The notes: generated by a model not told the origin, from the sequence alone. DNA of 64,000 nt from Kosakonia quasisacchari (GCF_004331415.1 NZ_SJOP01000002.1:62001-126000); one strand, 5' to 3'. Counted from the stretch's first letter, positions 36,719-49,655 are shown. Translations and numbers: made by a program.

Positions 36719-38935
36719 ATGACACTTATTAAAAAATATCATCGCCTGAAAGATCAGTGGTGGGCTTTGCCGCTCATCACGCCTGTTGTTTTGTATCCAC
36801 TGTTTAGTCTCGCTAATACATTTACCACCGTTTCTGGCCAGGCGGTCATTCTCTATTATCTGCCCATGGCGTTGCTGATAAGCCTGATGATGTTTTATGG
36901 CTTGGCGGCGCTACCGGGTATTGTGCTGGCGATGGTTTGCCATTATTGGCCCGCACCGCCGCTGGAAATGGTCAGTAAAGGCATGCATTTATTGCTCCCC
37001 ATAATTCTTAGCTGGGCGGGTTACCGTATTTTTGTCACTCGCCGTCACCGGGTTGCTTACGGTACGGCGTTGCTGGTTTCCCAGCGCATCTTCTGGCAGG
37101 TGCTCTGTCCGGCGTCGATCTATCTGATTATTCTTGAGCTGGGTGTCTGGCTGAATCTTTATGATCGGGCGGTAAGCGAAAGCGGGGCGCTGGCATGGAA
37201 TGTGCCGATGCTCATCAATTATCAGGCATTACTGGTTGGCACGATGACCGGGGTGCCGTTTAGTTATTTCCTGATCCGGGTGATTCGCCATCCGCGCTAC
37301 GCGATTTCGTGGTTATCGCAAATGCGCCATGAGTTTGATCGCAAAGTCACGCGCGTTGAGATCGTGGCCTGGTTTGCCGTGGTGATTGGTATTTTGCTGC
37401 TGTTACTGATGCCGCTGAATAAAAACAGCTCCATTTTCAGCACCAACTACACGCTCTCACTTCTGTTGCCAGTGATGTTGTGGGGGTCGATGCGCTACGG
37501 TTATCGTTTTATGTCGCTGGTCTGGACACCGCTGCTGGTCATCTCCATTCACTATTTTTACCGTTATTTGCCGTGGTTTCCCGCTTACGACGTGCAACTG
37601 GCGATCGCCTCATCAAGTTACCTGGTGTTTTCCTTCATCATCCTCGCCATGGCGATGATGGCGACGCGCCAGAGGCTGGTGCATGATCGTGCCCGCCGTC
37701 TGGCATTTATTGACCCGGTAGCCAATATGCCCAACCTGCGCGCACTGGGTCGGGCTCTGGCAGATACGCCCTGGTCGGTGCTCTGTTTTCTGCGCGTGCC
37801 GGAGCTGGAACTGCTGGGACGCAACTATGGCGTGTTGCTGCGCATTCAGTACAAACAGCGTATGGCGGACTGGCTGAACCCGCTGCTGTCGGCGGAAGAG
37901 TGCGTGTATCAGCTCTCCGGCCACGACCTTGTGATCCGCCTTAATACGCAGTCGCACCAGACGCGCATTGAGGCGCTGGACGCGCGTATTAAGCAGTTCC
38001 GTTTTATCTGGGATGAGATGCCGCTGCAGCCGCAGGTGGGGCTGAGTTACTGTTACGTGCGCTCGCCGGTACAACATCTCTATTTACTGCTCGGTGAAAT
38101 GAGCACTATTGCCGATCTGTCACTGGCGACCAACCACCCGGAGAATTTGCAAAACCGGGGCGCGGCTAATCTGCAACGCAGCCTGAAAAGCAAAGTGGAT
38201 ATGATGAATCGCCTGCAACTGGCGCTGGAAGAGAATCATTTTATTCTGATGGCGCAGCCGATTTGTGGCGTGCGCGGCGATGACTACTACGAGATCCTGC
38301 TGCGCATGCGTGAAGAGAACGGTGATCGCATCAGCCCGGATGCGTTTTTGCCTGTCGCATATGAGTTTGGCCTGTCGTCGCGCATCGATTTATGGGTGAT
38401 CGAACATGTATTGATGTTTATGGCGCAAAATCGCGAAAAACTCCCCGGTCAGCGTTTCTCCATTAACCTCTCTCCTGCGTCGATTTGCCGCACACAGTTC
38501 TCGCAGGAAGTGCGGCGATTATTGCGAAAATACCGCATTGAAGCCTGGCAGTTGATTTTTGAGATCACCGAAAGCAACTCTATGACCAATCTTGAGCAGG
38601 CCAATCAGACGCTGGGGCAATTGCAACAGATGGGGTGCCGGGTGGCGATTGATGATTTTGGTACCGGTTATGCCAGCTATGCGCGGCTGAAAAACGTCAA
38701 TGCCGATATCCTGAAAATCGATGGCAGTTTTATCCGCAATATTGTATCGAACAGCCTGGATTATCAGATTGTGGCGTCGATTTGCCATCTGGCGCGGATG
38801 AAAAAAATGCTGGTGGTGGCGGAGTATGTGGAAAGTGAAGAGATACGCAGCGCGGCAATCGCGCTGGGTATCGACTATTTGCAGGGATATTTGATTGGTA
38901 AGCCAGAGCCGCTGGAGACGCTGGTTAACGAGTAG
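36719..38935 (+). CDS. yfgF: Anaerobic cyclic di-GMP phosphodiesterase YfgF
   Basis: Inner-membrane protein (738 residues) that degrades c-di-GMP. The N-terminal third has a MASE1-like set of about eight to nine membrane segments (to about 330). A degenerate GGDEF domain (about 345-470) lacks the catalytic motif. The EAL domain (about 485-735) keeps its key acidic stretches: EILLRM at the EAL position, INLSPASI, FEITES, IDDFGTGYASY and LKIDGSFI. E. coli YfgF acts under anaerobic conditions and affects surface remodelling. An open upstream extension of 24 codons has no better start; ATG at 36719 matches the family length. Confidence 0.95.
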   Translation: MTLIKKYHRLKDQWWALPLITPVVLYPLFSLANTFTTVSGQAVILYYLPMALLISLMMFYGLAALPGIVLAMVCHYWPAPPLEMVSKGMHLLLPIILSWAGYRIFVTRRHRVAYGTALLVSQRIFWQVLCPASIYLIILELGVWLNLYDRAVSESGALAWNVPMLINYQALLVGTMTGVPFSYFLIRVIRHPRYAISWLSQMRHEFDRKVTRVEIVAWFAVVIGILLLLLMPLNKNSSIFSTNYTLSLLLPVMLWGSMRYGYRFMSLVWTPLLVISIHYFYRYLPWFPAYDVQLAIASSSYLVFSFIILAMAMMATRQRLVHDRARRLAFIDPVANMPNLRALGRALADTPWSVLCFLRVPELELLGRNYGVLLRIQYKQRMADWLNPLLSAEECVYQLSGHDLVIRLNTQSHQTRIEALDARIKQFRFIWDEMPLQPQVGLSYCYVRSPVQHLYLLLGEMSTIADLSLATNHPENLQNRGAANLQRSLKSKVDMMNRLQLALEENHFILMAQPICGVRGDDYYEILLRMREENGDRISPDAFLPVAYEFGLSSRIDLWVIEHVLMFMAQNREKLPGQRFSINLSPASICRTQFSQEVRRLLRKYRIEAWQLIFEITESNSMTNLEQANQTLGQLQQMGCRVAIDDFGTGYASYARLKNVNADILKIDGSFIRNIVSNSLDYQIVASICHLARMKKMLVVAEYVESEEIRSAAIALGIDYLQGYLIGKPEPLETLVNE

Positions 38936-38947
38936 CGAACGGGCGGC

Positions 38948-40489
38948 TCAGGCCGCCACTTCCGGAGAGTGCTCTTCTTCGATTTTCAGTCGCCAGCCGG
39001 CCACCGCTTCCCAGTATTCCTGCTCTTTTTCCAGATCCAGCAACACCAGTGCGTTCTGGCTAAACCAGTCGTGCGGGAAGCTGAGCGTCCAGTGGTTGGC
39101 ATCGGTTGTCAGGCGCAATGTAGGCGGCGTAGTGGTTGCCTGGCGCTGGTTATTCAGCAATACGCCAAGGCGTAAGATCTGTACCAGCGGCAAATACTGT
39201 TTCTTTTTAAACAGTGTAAAACGCGGTAATTCATCAAGTTTAATAGCCTTACGGTGGTAGCGCACCAGCGTCGCCATCATCAGCTGTTGCTCCTGATTAA
39301 AACCGGGCAAGTCACTGTTTTGCAGAACGTACGCCGAATGGCGGTGCATCCCGCTGTGGTTAATATTTAGCCCTACTTCGTGGAGCATTGCCGCCCATTT
39401 CAACAACGCCGCCAGTTGTGGGTTAGCGAGTTTCGCGTTTTGCGTCAGCCACTGTTCGTAAATCTGGGTCGTGGTTTCCAGTACGCGCCGCGCCTGTTCA
39501 CGGTCGATATTGTACTGGCTGGCAAGGCTTTGCGCGGTGCGGCTGCGAATGTCCTGATGGCGGAAACGGCCTTCCATCTCATACAGCACGCCTTCACGCA
39601 GTGCGCCATCGGAGAGGCGCAGCTCGCGGATCGCCAGCGCATCGAACACGCCGCAAAGAATAGCCAGCCCCGGAACAAACACCGCTTTACGCTCTTCGGA
39701 AAGCCCTGGCAGGCTCAGTTCGCTGAAGTTTTTATACTTCAGCACTTCGGTGACCAGTTTTTCCAGCCGTTCCGGGGTGATAAAGCCGTCTTTCTCGCCG
39801 GAGGCGATCAGCACTTCGTGGGCGGCTTTTATGCTGCCAGATGCGCCAAGTGCCACATTCCAGCCCTGAATACGGAACTGCCACGCCAGCGACTCCAGCT
39901 TCTGCGTTGCTGCCATACGCGCGCGGCGGAAGTTTTCGCCGTTAATCGTGCCGCCCATAAAGTACATCTGCGCAAAGCTCACGCAGCCCATACGGCGACT
40001 TTCCACCAACTTCGGTTCGAAATCTTCACCGATCACTAATTCGGTAGAACCGCCGCCAATATCGATCACCAGCTTGCGGCCTTTTTCCGGCTGCGTATGT
40101 TCCACGCCCATAAAAATCAGACGCGCTTCTTCATTGCCTGGAATGATTTCAATGGGGTACGGGATCACTTTTTCAGCGCGTTTAAGAAACTCTGTGGCAT
40201 TCAACGCCTGGCGCAGCGTGTGCGTACCGACAATGCACACGCTTGCCGGATCAAAGCCCTGTAAGCGCTCGGCAAACAGCGACAGGCAAGCCAACCCGCG
40301 CTCCATTGCCTCTTCGCTCAGCATGTTATTGCTGTCCAGACCATCTGCCAGGTGTACGCGTTGTTTCAGGCGGCCGATGATCTGCATCGCGCCGTCGACC
40401 ACACGCGCAATGACCATATGGAAACTGTTTGAACCCAGATCGACCGCGGCAAATTCCTCCGGTCGTGGCGTCTTTTCTTGTATCGGCAT
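38948..40489 (-). CDS. ppx: Exopolyphosphatase
   Basis: Releases terminal phosphate from polyphosphate and, in E. coli, also hydrolyses pppGpp. The 513 residues equal the E. coli length. The actin-like fold begins with [11 protein letters not shown], and DIGGGSTE marks the second phosphate-binding loop. A C-terminal HD-like domain (about 310-500) contains [18 protein letters not shown]. It starts three bases after the ppk stop, a tight operon, and converges on yfgF with a 12-base gap. Confidence 0.98.
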   Translation of the reverse strand: MPIQEKTPRPEEFAAVDLGSNSFHMVIARVVDGAMQIIGRLKQRVHLADGLDSNNMLSEEAMERGLACLSLFAERLQGFDPASVCIVGTHTLRQALNATEFLKRAEKVIPYPIEIIPGNEEARLIFMGVEHTQPEKGRKLVIDIGGGSTELVIGEDFEPKLVESRRMGCVSFAQMYFMGGTINGENFRRARMAATQKLESLAWQFRIQGWNVALGASGSIKAAHEVLIASGEKDGFITPERLEKLVTEVLKYKNFSELSLPGLSEERKAVFVPGLAILCGVFDALAIRELRLSDGALREGVLYEMEGRFRHQDIRSRTAQSLASQYNIDREQARRVLETTTQIYEQWLTQNAKLANPQLAALLKWAAMLHEVGLNINHSGMHRHSAYVLQNSDLPGFNQEQQLMMATLVRYHRKAIKLDELPRFTLFKKKQYLPLVQILRLGVLLNNQRQATTTPPTLRLTTDANHWTLSFPHDWFSQNALVLLDLEKEQEYWEAVAGWRLKIEEEHSPEVAA

Positions 40490-40492
40490 AGG

Positions 40493-42553
40493 TTAATCGG
40501 GCTGTTCGAGTGATTTGATGTAGTCGTAAATCGCCAGTTGCGCGCGCACTTTACGGCGGTTGCCGCGCGGAACATAGCGATTACTCAGTTCTTTATCGAT
40601 ATACCTGGCTTTCACGGTATCACTTAAAAGTAAATCAATGATATCCAGAACGCGCTGTTTAAGGCGCGGATCGAGCAGCGGTGCGGCCACTTCGATACGA
40701 TAATCGATGTTACGTGTCATCCAGTCTGCGGAGGAGAGATAAACGCGTTTATCGCCGCCGTTCTCAAAAATATAGATGCGATCGTGCTCAAGATAACGGT
40801 CAACGATGCTGGTGACACGAATATTTTCGCTGATGCCTTCCAGTTGCGGAATAAGTGAACACATGCCGCGCACCAGCAGATTCACCGGCACGCCGGAACT
40901 GGAGGCGGTATACAGCCTGTCCACCAGCCCTTTATCGACCAGATTGTTTAGCTTCAGCGTAATGCCAGAAGGTTTACCTTCCTGCGCGTTCGCGATCTCC
41001 GCGTCGATCATATCGTACAGTAGGCGGCGCGAGTTCTGCGGCGACACCAGCAAGTAATCGAAACTCACCGGGCGGTAAGGGTTTTCAATAAAGTTGAATA
41101 CCCGGCGCACTTCATTCGTGATGCGCGCGTCGGCGGTGATTAGCGAGTAGTCCGTGTAAAGCCGCGCGGTTTTCTCGTTAAAGTTGCCGGTACCGATGTG
41201 TGCATAGCGCACGATCTCTTCCCCTTCCATACGGGAAATGAGGAACAGTTTGGCGTGAATTTTCAAGCCCGGCGCGGAGAAGATCACCTGCACGCCCGCT
41301 TCCGTTAGCCGCTTCGCCCAGTGGATGTTGGCCTCTTCGTCGAAACGCGCCTGCAACTCCACCACCACGGTGACTTTTTTACCGTTGTGCGCCGCGTGGA
41401 TCATCGAATCAATAATGCGCGAATCTTTCGCCACGCGGTAAATGTTGATTTTGATCGCCAGCACGCTCGGGTCGAACGACGCCTGGCGCAGCAGCTCCAG
41501 CACGTGTTCAAAGGTGTGGTACGGATAATAGAGCAGCACATCGCGTTCGCGAATGGCGTCAAAACCGTTGCGGAACTTATCAAACCCAATGTGGCGCAGA
41601 CGCGGCATCGGTTTGTTGACCAGGTTGGCTTTGCCGACATTCGGAAAACCAATAAAGTCTTTGAAGTTGTGGTAGCGCCCGCCGGGAATAATGGAGTCAT
41701 AGCGGGAGATGGTTAGTTTCTCGCGCAGCATCTCGACCATGGCGTCTGGCATATCGCGCTGATAAACAAAGCGCACCGGTTCGGCGGTCAGACGCTGTTT
41801 CAGGCTGGAGGACATCAGCTCCATCAGGCTCGACTCCATTTCGTGCACCAGGTCATATTCGGCGTCACGGGTCATTTTCATCGAGTAAGCGTTCAGCGCG
41901 TCATAATCGAAGAAGCCTTTAAAGATATCATCCAGGCAGTAGCGCAGAATGTTATCCAGCAGAATCATCGGCTTGCGGCGGCGCGGCGTTTCCGGCGGTA
42001 AATTAACAAAGCGCGGGACTTTATCTGACGGGATTTCCAGCAGCGCGTAACGGATTTCGTCGCCGCGAATAATCTCTACCGCCAGGTAGGTGTAATCGTC
42101 TTTTAAGAAGCGTACCAGGTTGGTTTCGCGGTTAATCAGTATCGGGGTAATGTGCTGGCGCAAATACTGTTTGAAGTAGTTGCGCAGCCAGCTCTGCTGG
42201 TTTTGCGAAAGCTGGCGTTCGTTAATCAGGAAAATTTGATTACGCGCCATCTCCAGCAGCAGATCGTTATACAGCCCGTCGAACTCTTGATCGGCCTTCA
42301 GGACGCGGGATTGGATCTTGCCCAGCAGATGACGTGAATTCGTGGCAACGCCTTGCTCTTCGCTAATGATTAAGCGGCGTTTCAGTTCAGCAAAACGAAC
42401 TTTATAAAATTCGTCGAGGTTATTGGAATAGATCCCCAAAAAACGCATGCGTTCGATAAGCGGGTTACTTTTATCCCCGGCTTCCTGGAGAACACGTTCA
42501 TTGAAGCACAACCAGCTTAGTTCTTTTTCGAGATATAACTTTTCCTGACCCAT
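40493..42553 (-). CDS. ppk: Polyphosphate kinase 1
   Basis: Membrane-associated enzyme that makes inorganic polyphosphate from ATP. The length is 686 residues against 688 in E. coli. The autophosphorylated histidine is His433 in [11 protein letters not shown] and the second active-site histidine is His452 in [14 protein letters not shown], each two below the E. coli numbering. The two phospholipase D-like halves and the N-terminal helical domain are complete. First gene of the ppk-ppx operon. Confidence 0.98.
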   Translation of the reverse strand: MGQEKLYLEKELSWLCFNERVLQEAGDKSNPLIERMRFLGIYSNNLDEFYKVRFAELKRRLIISEEQGVATNSRHLLGKIQSRVLKADQEFDGLYNDLLLEMARNQIFLINERQLSQNQQSWLRNYFKQYLRQHITPILINRETNLVRFLKDDYTYLAVEIIRGDEIRYALLEIPSDKVPRFVNLPPETPRRRKPMILLDNILRYCLDDIFKGFFDYDALNAYSMKMTRDAEYDLVHEMESSLMELMSSSLKQRLTAEPVRFVYQRDMPDAMVEMLREKLTISRYDSIIPGGRYHNFKDFIGFPNVGKANLVNKPMPRLRHIGFDKFRNGFDAIRERDVLLYYPYHTFEHVLELLRQASFDPSVLAIKINIYRVAKDSRIIDSMIHAAHNGKKVTVVVELQARFDEEANIHWAKRLTEAGVQVIFSAPGLKIHAKLFLISRMEGEEIVRYAHIGTGNFNEKTARLYTDYSLITADARITNEVRRVFNFIENPYRPVSFDYLLVSPQNSRRLLYDMIDAEIANAQEGKPSGITLKLNNLVDKGLVDRLYTASSSGVPVNLLVRGMCSLIPQLEGISENIRVTSIVDRYLEHDRIYIFENGGDKRVYLSSADWMTRNIDYRIEVAAPLLDPRLKQRVLDIIDLLLSDTVKARYIDKELSNRYVPRGNRRKVRAQLAIYDYIKSLEQPD

Positions 42554-42694
42554 TCCTGTTTACACTCCAGTTCTTGCTCGGGACACGGCAAATCCTTCTC
42601 GCTCCACGGTGCCCTGACTTACAGATGAACGTTGCTGGCGTCCCTTCGTATGACACAACTTATTATGGCGAGCTTTGCTATCAGATGTCCAACT

Positions 42695-42714
42695 GTGCCA
42701 AAAAAGTATGACAG
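42695..42714 (-). promoter_or_regulatory. Possible Pho box upstream of ppk
   Basis: On the minus strand CTGTCAT is followed five bases later by TTGGCAC, a weak second PhoB half-site; the consensus spacing is four. It lies about 150 bases before the ppk start. Phosphate control of ppk is known in E. coli. The match is partial. Confidence 0.3.
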
Positions 42715-42829
42715 TAATCCGTTTTTCACATCTAAGATGATGGAAATAAAGTAACTTTTTCTTTTTGCGAGGGAAGAGGAAAGAAACCCTGCCGCGGCGT
42801 GCAGGGCGAAAAGCGATAAATGGCGGGAA

Positions 42830-44592
<1,763 letters not shown>

Positions 44593-44637
44593 TTAAGGGT
44601 GCGGCGGATTCTTGCGATATACTCATTTCCAGTCTGA

Positions 44638-44690
44638 TTGATCGCGATCAAGCGCCTTCCTGTAGCGCAACGGAGAAAAAGCGGTATAAT
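44638..44690 (+). promoter_or_regulatory. upp promoter with an upstream FNR-type palindrome
   Basis: TATAAT at 44685-44690 is the likely upp -10, with no good -35. TTGATCGCGATCAA (44638-44651) is a perfect palindrome that fits the FNR consensus TTGAT-N4-ATCAA. It would be centred near -52 of upp, which is not a standard FNR activation position. It may act on the divergent purM promoter, or bind another dyad-recognising regulator. Confidence 0.5.
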
Positions 44691-44738
44691 CCGGCGATTT
44701 TTTTGTGGCTGCCACCTGTCAGGGGAAAGGAGAAGAGT

Positions 44739-45365
44739 ATGAAGGTCGTGGAAGTAAAACACCCACTCGTCAAACACAAGCTGGGCCTGATGCGAGAGAA
44801 CGACATCAGCACCAAACGCTTTCGTGAACTCGCCTCAGAAGTGGGCAGCCTGCTGACCTATGAAGCAACGGCTGACCTCGAAACCGAAAAAGTGACCATC
44901 GAAGGCTGGAACGGCCCGGTACAGGTTGATCAAATTAAAGGTAAGAAAATCACCGTGGTGCCGATCCTGCGCGCAGGTCTCGGCATGATGGAAGGCGTAC
45001 TGGAGCACGTACCGAGCGCGCGCATTAGTGTGGTGGGTATCTACCGTAACGAAGAGACGCTGGAGCCGGTACCGTACTTCCAGAAACTGGTGTCCAACAT
45101 CGACGAGCGCATGGCGCTGGTTGTCGATCCGATGCTGGCGACCGGTGGTTCCATGATCGCTACCATCGACCTGCTGAAAAACGCCGGTTGCCACAGTATT
45201 AAAGTGCTGGTGCTGGTTGCTGCGCCGGAAGGCCTGGCGGCGCTGGAAAAAGCGCACCCGGACGTTGAGCTGTACACCGCGTCGATTGATAAGGGGCTGA
45301 ATGAGCACGGATACATTATTCCGGGCCTCGGCGACGCCGGCGACAAAATCTTTGGTACGAAGTAA
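44739..45365 (+). CDS. upp: Uracil phosphoribosyltransferase
   Basis: Salvages uracil to UMP with PRPP. The 208 residues equal E. coli Upp. The PRPP-binding loop is [10 protein letters not shown], and [13 protein letters not shown] is the C-terminal uracil-binding flap. ATG at 44739 follows GGAGAAGAGT; an upstream ATG at 44703 is ignored because it lacks this site. It is followed by a terminator and by uraA. Confidence 0.98.
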   Translation: MKVVEVKHPLVKHKLGLMRENDISTKRFRELASEVGSLLTYEATADLETEKVTIEGWNGPVQVDQIKGKKITVVPILRAGLGMMEGVLEHVPSARISVVGIYRNEETLEPVPYFQKLVSNIDERMALVVDPMLATGGSMIATIDLLKNAGCHSIKVLVLVAAPEGLAALEKAHPDVELYTASIDKGLNEHGYIIPGLGDAGDKIFGTK

Positions 45366-45380
45366 CTGATAAGAAATCGA

Positions 45381-45409
45381 AAGCCGACTTTGATAGTCGG
45401 CTTTTTTTT
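45381..45409 (+). terminator. Rho-independent terminator between upp and uraA
   Basis: A nine-base-pair stem (45381-45389 with 45395-45403), a five-base loop and eight T residues. It would limit readthrough from upp to uraA. Confidence 0.85.
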
Positions 45410-45475
45410 GGAATTCATAACACTGCCCGCCATTTTGGACGGGGAGACAAACAACAACACTCAGAGGAAAACACT

Positions 45476-46765
45476 ATGACGCGCCGTGCTATCGGGATAA
45501 GTGAAAGACCGCCACTTTTGCAGACGATCCCGCTTAGTTTACAGCATCTGTTCGCCATGTTCGGCGCAACGGTGCTGGTGCCAATCCTGTTCCACATCAA
45601 CCCGGCCACTGTGCTGCTGTTCAATGGTGTTGGGACGCTGCTTTATATCTTTATTTGTAAAGGGAAAATCCCGGCTTATTTAGGTTCCAGCTTTGCGTTT
45701 ATCTCCCCGGTACTGCTGTTGCTGCCGCTGGGCTACGAAGTGGCGCTCGGCGGGTTCATTATGTGCGGCGTGCTGTTTTGCATCGTCTCGTTGATTGTGA
45801 AAAAAGCGGGCACCGGCTGGCTGGATGTGATGTTCCCGCCTGCGGCGATGGGCGCAATCGTTGCCGTCATCGGTCTTGAACTGGCGGGCGTGGCGGCGAA
45901 TATGGCCGGCCTGCTGCCGGCAGAAGGGCAGTCTGCGGATTCCAAAACCGTCATCATCTCACTGGTGACGCTGGGCGTGACGGTGTTTGGCTCGGTGCTG
46001 TTCCGTGGTTTTATGGCGATTATCCCAATCCTGATTGGTGTGCTGGCGGGCTACGCGCTCTCCTTCGTGATGGGCGTTGTCGATACCGCACCGATTGCGC
46101 AGGCGCACTGGTTTGCGCTGCCAACATTTTACACGCCGCGTTTTGAGTGGTTTGCCATTTTCACCATTCTGCCTGCGGCGCTGGTGGTGATTGCCGAGCA
46201 CGTAGGACACCTGGTGGTAACGGCGAATATCGTCAAAAAAGACCTGATTCGCGATCCGGGCTTGCACCGCTCCATGTTCGCCAACGGCCTTTCGACCATT
46301 ATCTCCGGTTTCTTCGGCTCAACGCCAAACACCACTTACGGTGAGAACATCGGCGTGATGGCGATTACCCGCGTATACAGCACCTGGGTGATTGGCGGTG
46401 CGGCAATCATCGCCATTCTGCTCTCCTGTGTGGGTAAGCTGGCGGCGGCTATCCAGATTATCCCGGTGCCGGTAATGGGCGGTGTTTCCCTGCTGCTGTA
46501 CGGGGTAATCGGCGCTTCCGGTATCCGCGTGCTGATCGAATCCAAAGTGGATTACAGCAAAGCGCAAAACCTGATCCTGACCTCCGTAATCCTGATCATT
46601 GGTGTCAGCGGCGCGAAGGTGCACATTGGTGCCGCCGAGCTGAAAGGGATGGCGCTGGCGACGATCGTCGGGGTGGGTTTGAGCCTGATCTTCAAACTGA
46701 TTAGCGTATTGCGCCCAGAAGAAGTGGTGCTGGATGCGCAAGAAGATGAAGCGGCGAAATCATAA
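45476..46765 (+). CDS. uraA: Uracil:proton symporter
   Basis: Inner-membrane uracil permease of the NCS2 family, 429 residues as in E. coli. About 14 hydrophobic segments are seen. Signature stretches include the N-terminal LQTIPLSLQHLFAMFGATVL and the substrate-site AEHVGHLVV. It supplies Upp with uracil. A good AGAGGA site precedes the ATG. Confidence 0.97.
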   Translation: MTRRAIGISERPPLLQTIPLSLQHLFAMFGATVLVPILFHINPATVLLFNGVGTLLYIFICKGKIPAYLGSSFAFISPVLLLLPLGYEVALGGFIMCGVLFCIVSLIVKKAGTGWLDVMFPPAAMGAIVAVIGLELAGVAANMAGLLPAEGQSADSKTVIISLVTLGVTVFGSVLFRGFMAIIPILIGVLAGYALSFVMGVVDTAPIAQAHWFALPTFYTPRFEWFAIFTILPAALVVIAEHVGHLVVTANIVKKDLIRDPGLHRSMFANGLSTIISGFFGSTPNTTYGENIGVMAITRVYSTWVIGGAAIIAILLSCVGKLAAAIQIIPVPVMGGVSLLLYGVIGASGIRVLIESKVDYSKAQNLILTSVILIIGVSGAKVHIGAAELKGMALATIVGVGLSLIFKLISVLRPEEVVLDAQEDEAAKS

Positions 46766-46778
46766 AGATCGCACTGAA

Positions 46779-46805
46779 TTGAACCGGGCCTCGCGCCCGG
46801 TTCAA
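46779..46805 (+). terminator. Hairpin between uraA and hda
   Basis: An 11-base-pair stem, TTGAACCGGGC with its complement (46779-46789 with 46795-46805), and a five-base loop. No T run follows, so it may stop transcription weakly or only protect the uraA mRNA end. Confidence 0.5.
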
Positions 46806-46864
46806 ACCTTGCAACATTTTGTGATAGACTCACTGCGTTTTTTGTAAGCCTTGTTGAGGTACTT

Positions 46865-47566
46865 CTGAACACGCCGGCACAGCTCTCCCTGCCATTGTAT
46901 TTACCCGATGATGAAACCTTTGCAAGTTTCTGGCCGGGTGATAACCCCTCTTTACTGGCGGCACTGCAAAACGTTCTGCGCCAGGCGCATAGCGGATACA
47001 TCTATTTCTGGTCGCGTGAAGGCGCGGGGCGCAGCCATTTGCTGCATGCGGCTTGTGCCGAGCTCTCCCAGCGCGGCGATGCCGTAGGTTATGTGCCGCT
47101 CGATAAGCGTACCTGGTTTGTACCGGAAGTGCTGGATGGGATGGAACAACTCTCGCTGGTGTGTATCGATAATATTGAATGCGTAGCCGGTGATGAGCCG
47201 TGGGAGATGGCGATATTCAATCTCTACAACCGCATTCTTGAACAGGGCAAAACCCGCTTGCTGATCACCGGCGACAGGCCGCCGCGCCAGCTCAAGCTTG
47301 GTCTGCCAGATCTGGCGTCAAGGCTGGATTGGGGGCAAATCTACAAGCTGCAACCGCTCTCTGACGAAGACAAACTGCAAGCCTTACAGCTGCGGGCGCG
47401 GATCCGTGGTTTTGAACTGCCGGAAGACGTGGGGCGGTTTTTGTTAAAGCGGCTGGACAGAGAAATGCGTACGCTGTTCGATACGCTGGATGAACTGGAT
47501 CGCGCGTCGATCACCGCCCAGCGCAAGCTGACCATTCCGTTCGTCAAAGAGATCCTCAAACTCTGA
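46865..47566 (+). CDS. hda: DnaA inactivator Hda
   Basis: AAA+ protein that, bound to the DNA sliding clamp, triggers ATP hydrolysis by DnaA and so prevents re-initiation. The clamp-binding motif QLSLPL lies at residues 6-11 only if translation starts at the CTG codon at 46865 ([11 protein letters not shown]); TTG 46895 would cut it off. GAGG stands seven bases before the CTG. A CTG start is known for E. coli hda. The arginine finger region and [14 protein letters not shown] (Walker A-like) are conserved. Length 233. Confidence 0.93.
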   Translation: MNTPAQLSLPLYLPDDETFASFWPGDNPSLLAALQNVLRQAHSGYIYFWSREGAGRSHLLHAACAELSQRGDAVGYVPLDKRTWFVPEVLDGMEQLSLVCIDNIECVAGDEPWEMAIFNLYNRILEQGKTRLLITGDRPPRQLKLGLPDLASRLDWGQIYKLQPLSDEDKLQALQLRARIRGFELPEDVGRFLLKRLDREMRTLFDTLDELDRASITAQRKLTIPFVKEILKL

Positions 47567-47594
47567 ACCCTCGCCAGACCGGCGAGGGTTTTTG
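47567..47594 (+). terminator. Terminator after hda, between convergent genes
   Basis: A nine-base-pair stem ACCCTCGCC/GGCGAGGGT (47567-47575 with 47581-47589) runs into five T residues directly after the hda stop. It also sits five bases from the end of the convergent yfgD gene. Confidence 0.85.
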
Positions 47595-47598
47595 CATG

Positions 47599-47955
47599 CT
47601 ACAAAATCTCCAGCACCTGCTCCGGCGGGCGACCGATTCGTGCTTTGCCGTGGCTAACGACAATCGGGCGTTCAAGCAGTTTCGGGTTATCCACCAGCGC
47701 CTGCACCAGTTGCGCTTCCGTCAGTGCGCTATCGCTAAGCTGCAACTCTTTGTAGAGATCTTCTTTGCTGCGCATCAGCTCACGCGCGCTGGTCATGCCG
47801 AGCATTTTCAGCAGCTTTTGCACCGTCGCTACGTCCGGCGGTGTTTCCAGATAGAGCACCACTTCAGGCTCAACACCGTTCTCCTTCAACAGCGCCAGCG
47901 TTTCACGGCTCTTTGAACAGCGTGGGTTATGGTAAATCTTCACCGTCTCTGACAT
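47599..47955 (-). CDS. yfgD: ArsC-family protein YfgD
   Basis: A 118-residue thioredoxin-fold protein of the arsenate reductase (ArsC) family. The active-site stretch is HNPRCSKSRETL with Cys13. The CSKSR form is that of YfgD rather than of true plasmid ArsC, and the arsenate-binding Arg triad is only partly evident. No arsB or arsR is nearby, so arsenate reduction is unproven. It lies 12 bases downstream of bepA on the same strand. Confidence 0.9.
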   Translation of the reverse strand: MSETVKIYHNPRCSKSRETLALLKENGVEPEVVLYLETPPDVATVQKLLKMLGMTSARELMRSKEDLYKELQLSDSALTEAQLVQALVDNPKLLERPIVVSHGKARIGRPPEQVLEIL

Positions 47956-47967
47956 CTCTTCTCCTTA

Positions 47968-49434
47968 TTACATTTTCTGGTACGGCTTAAACCGTTGCTG
48001 CAACTCGCGTAGCTGGTCAATTCGCGCATCGTAACGCGCTTGTTGCAAGCTGCCGAGTTTCACCTGCGAACTGGCGCTGCTCAGCAAGGTAATGGCCTGA
48101 TCCAGCTTACCCACCAGCGCTAACCCTTCCGCACGCGCGGCCAGTTCCTGATCGCGGTTATTCAGCGCCGCTTCGGCCTGCGCCAGTAAATCCCAGCCGT
48201 TGACGTCATCTTTATAGGTAAAAGTGTAACGGTTAAGAATGCGCGCGGCTTCAGCGGGCTGGCCGCCTTCCAGGTAAGCGTTCGCCAGGTTGAGTTGCAG
48301 CACCGGGTTGGTTTTCAATTCACTGGCGGCATTGAGGCGTTTAATGGCATCCGCGCTTTTGTTCTGCCCTAAATCGATATCGGTCGCCAGATCGAGATAC
48401 CAGGCGTTATTCGGGCTGGCGCTCAGCAGCGGCTGCAAGGTTTTGGCCGCCTCAGCGTAATTTTTCGCTTCCATCGCCTGTAACGCTCGACCATATTGCG
48501 CCGCACGTTGTTCACGCACATTGCCTTTCGACCAGCCATCCAACAGGTCGCTGGTGAGCTGATTACGCCCGGAGTTGTACATGCCCAGCGTTCTGGCTTT
48601 CGCCATATAAAAATCTTCGGACGACTGCACCACCACCGGTCGCATCTGGTTGGCGCGGTTGCGGGCATCTGACAAGCGGCTTTCCGGCAACGGGTGCGTC
48701 AGCAGAATTTCCGGTGGGCGCGTGGAGTAGCGCGACTGATCCAGCAGTTTTTCAAGGAATGTCGGCATCGCTTGTGGATCGAACCCGGCGCGTTGCAGCA
48801 CCTGAATGCCAATGCGGTCCGCTTCCTGTTCATTCTGCTGGGTAAAGCTGATAAGCCCCTGTTGTGTGCCCGCCAGCGTGCCGGTGAGTGCGCCCATCCC
48901 GGCTTGCGGGTTAGCCATCGCCAGCAAAATGGAACCTAACACGCCCGCCCAGGTCAGCGGCGCGTTACGTTTTTGGTCTTCCATGGCCCGCGCCAGGTGG
49001 CGCTGGGTGACGTGGGAAATTTCGTGCGCCATCACCGAGGCCAGTTGGCTCTCGTTATCCGTATAGCGGAACAGTGCGGAGTGCAGCACCACATTGCCGC
49101 CAAAAAAGGCGAAAGCGTTGATCTCGTCGTTATTGACGAGATAGAAGTGGAAAGGGGTTTTGACCGAATCCGCGTGCGCCACCAGGCGCATGCCGAGCGA
49201 ATTAATGTATTGCACCAGCAGCGGATCATTAATCAGCGGTGCGCTGCCGCGAAGCTGGCGAACGTAGTAGTCGCCCATCTGCATCTCCTGTCCAATGGAG
49301 AGCGTGCTTCCTGCCGAGGTGCCCATATCCGGCAACGTGCTGTCTATCGAATCCGCCCATGTCGGGGCGATGCTACCTGCACTGAGTGCGGCAATAAGGG
49401 TTGCGACCAGCGTTCGTTTCAACTGCCTGAACAT
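47968..49434 (-). CDS. bepA: BepA, periplasmic M48 metalloprotease and chaperone
   Basis: Quality-control protease for outer-membrane assembly; it helps LptD mature and degrades stalled BamA or LptD. A signal peptide (about 1-28, ending in PTWA) is followed by the M48 protease domain with HEISH (His137, Glu138, His141) and a C-terminal TPR domain (about 310-485). The 488 residues agree with E. coli (487). The frame is open 22 codons upstream, but [17 protein letters not shown] is the proper signal peptide start. It is divergent from perM. Confidence 0.96.
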   Translation of the reverse strand: MFRQLKRTLVATLIAALSAGSIAPTWADSIDSTLPDMGTSAGSTLSIGQEMQMGDYYVRQLRGSAPLINDPLLVQYINSLGMRLVAHADSVKTPFHFYLVNNDEINAFAFFGGNVVLHSALFRYTDNESQLASVMAHEISHVTQRHLARAMEDQKRNAPLTWAGVLGSILLAMANPQAGMGALTGTLAGTQQGLISFTQQNEQEADRIGIQVLQRAGFDPQAMPTFLEKLLDQSRYSTRPPEILLTHPLPESRLSDARNRANQMRPVVVQSSEDFYMAKARTLGMYNSGRNQLTSDLLDGWSKGNVREQRAAQYGRALQAMEAKNYAEAAKTLQPLLSASPNNAWYLDLATDIDLGQNKSADAIKRLNAASELKTNPVLQLNLANAYLEGGQPAEAARILNRYTFTYKDDVNGWDLLAQAEAALNNRDQELAARAEGLALVGKLDQAITLLSSASSQVKLGSLQQARYDARIDQLRELQQRFKPYQKM

Positions 49435-49655
49435 AACCTCTTTCCTGTATTTGGAGTGACACACTATTGACCTGCTTTCGGCGGCTTCGTTCTGGCTCAT
49501 CGGCCTTTGAGTGTAGCTGCCTGTATGGATGAAAACATTGTATTCAGTGGATTGCTATGTTTCCCGCAAAGGATACGAAAAGCGAAGTCTTTTTTGTGAC
49601 ATTTCGATACAATTCCACTCCTTACCCCCGGTCAAGAGGTTCATAAAGGAACGTT

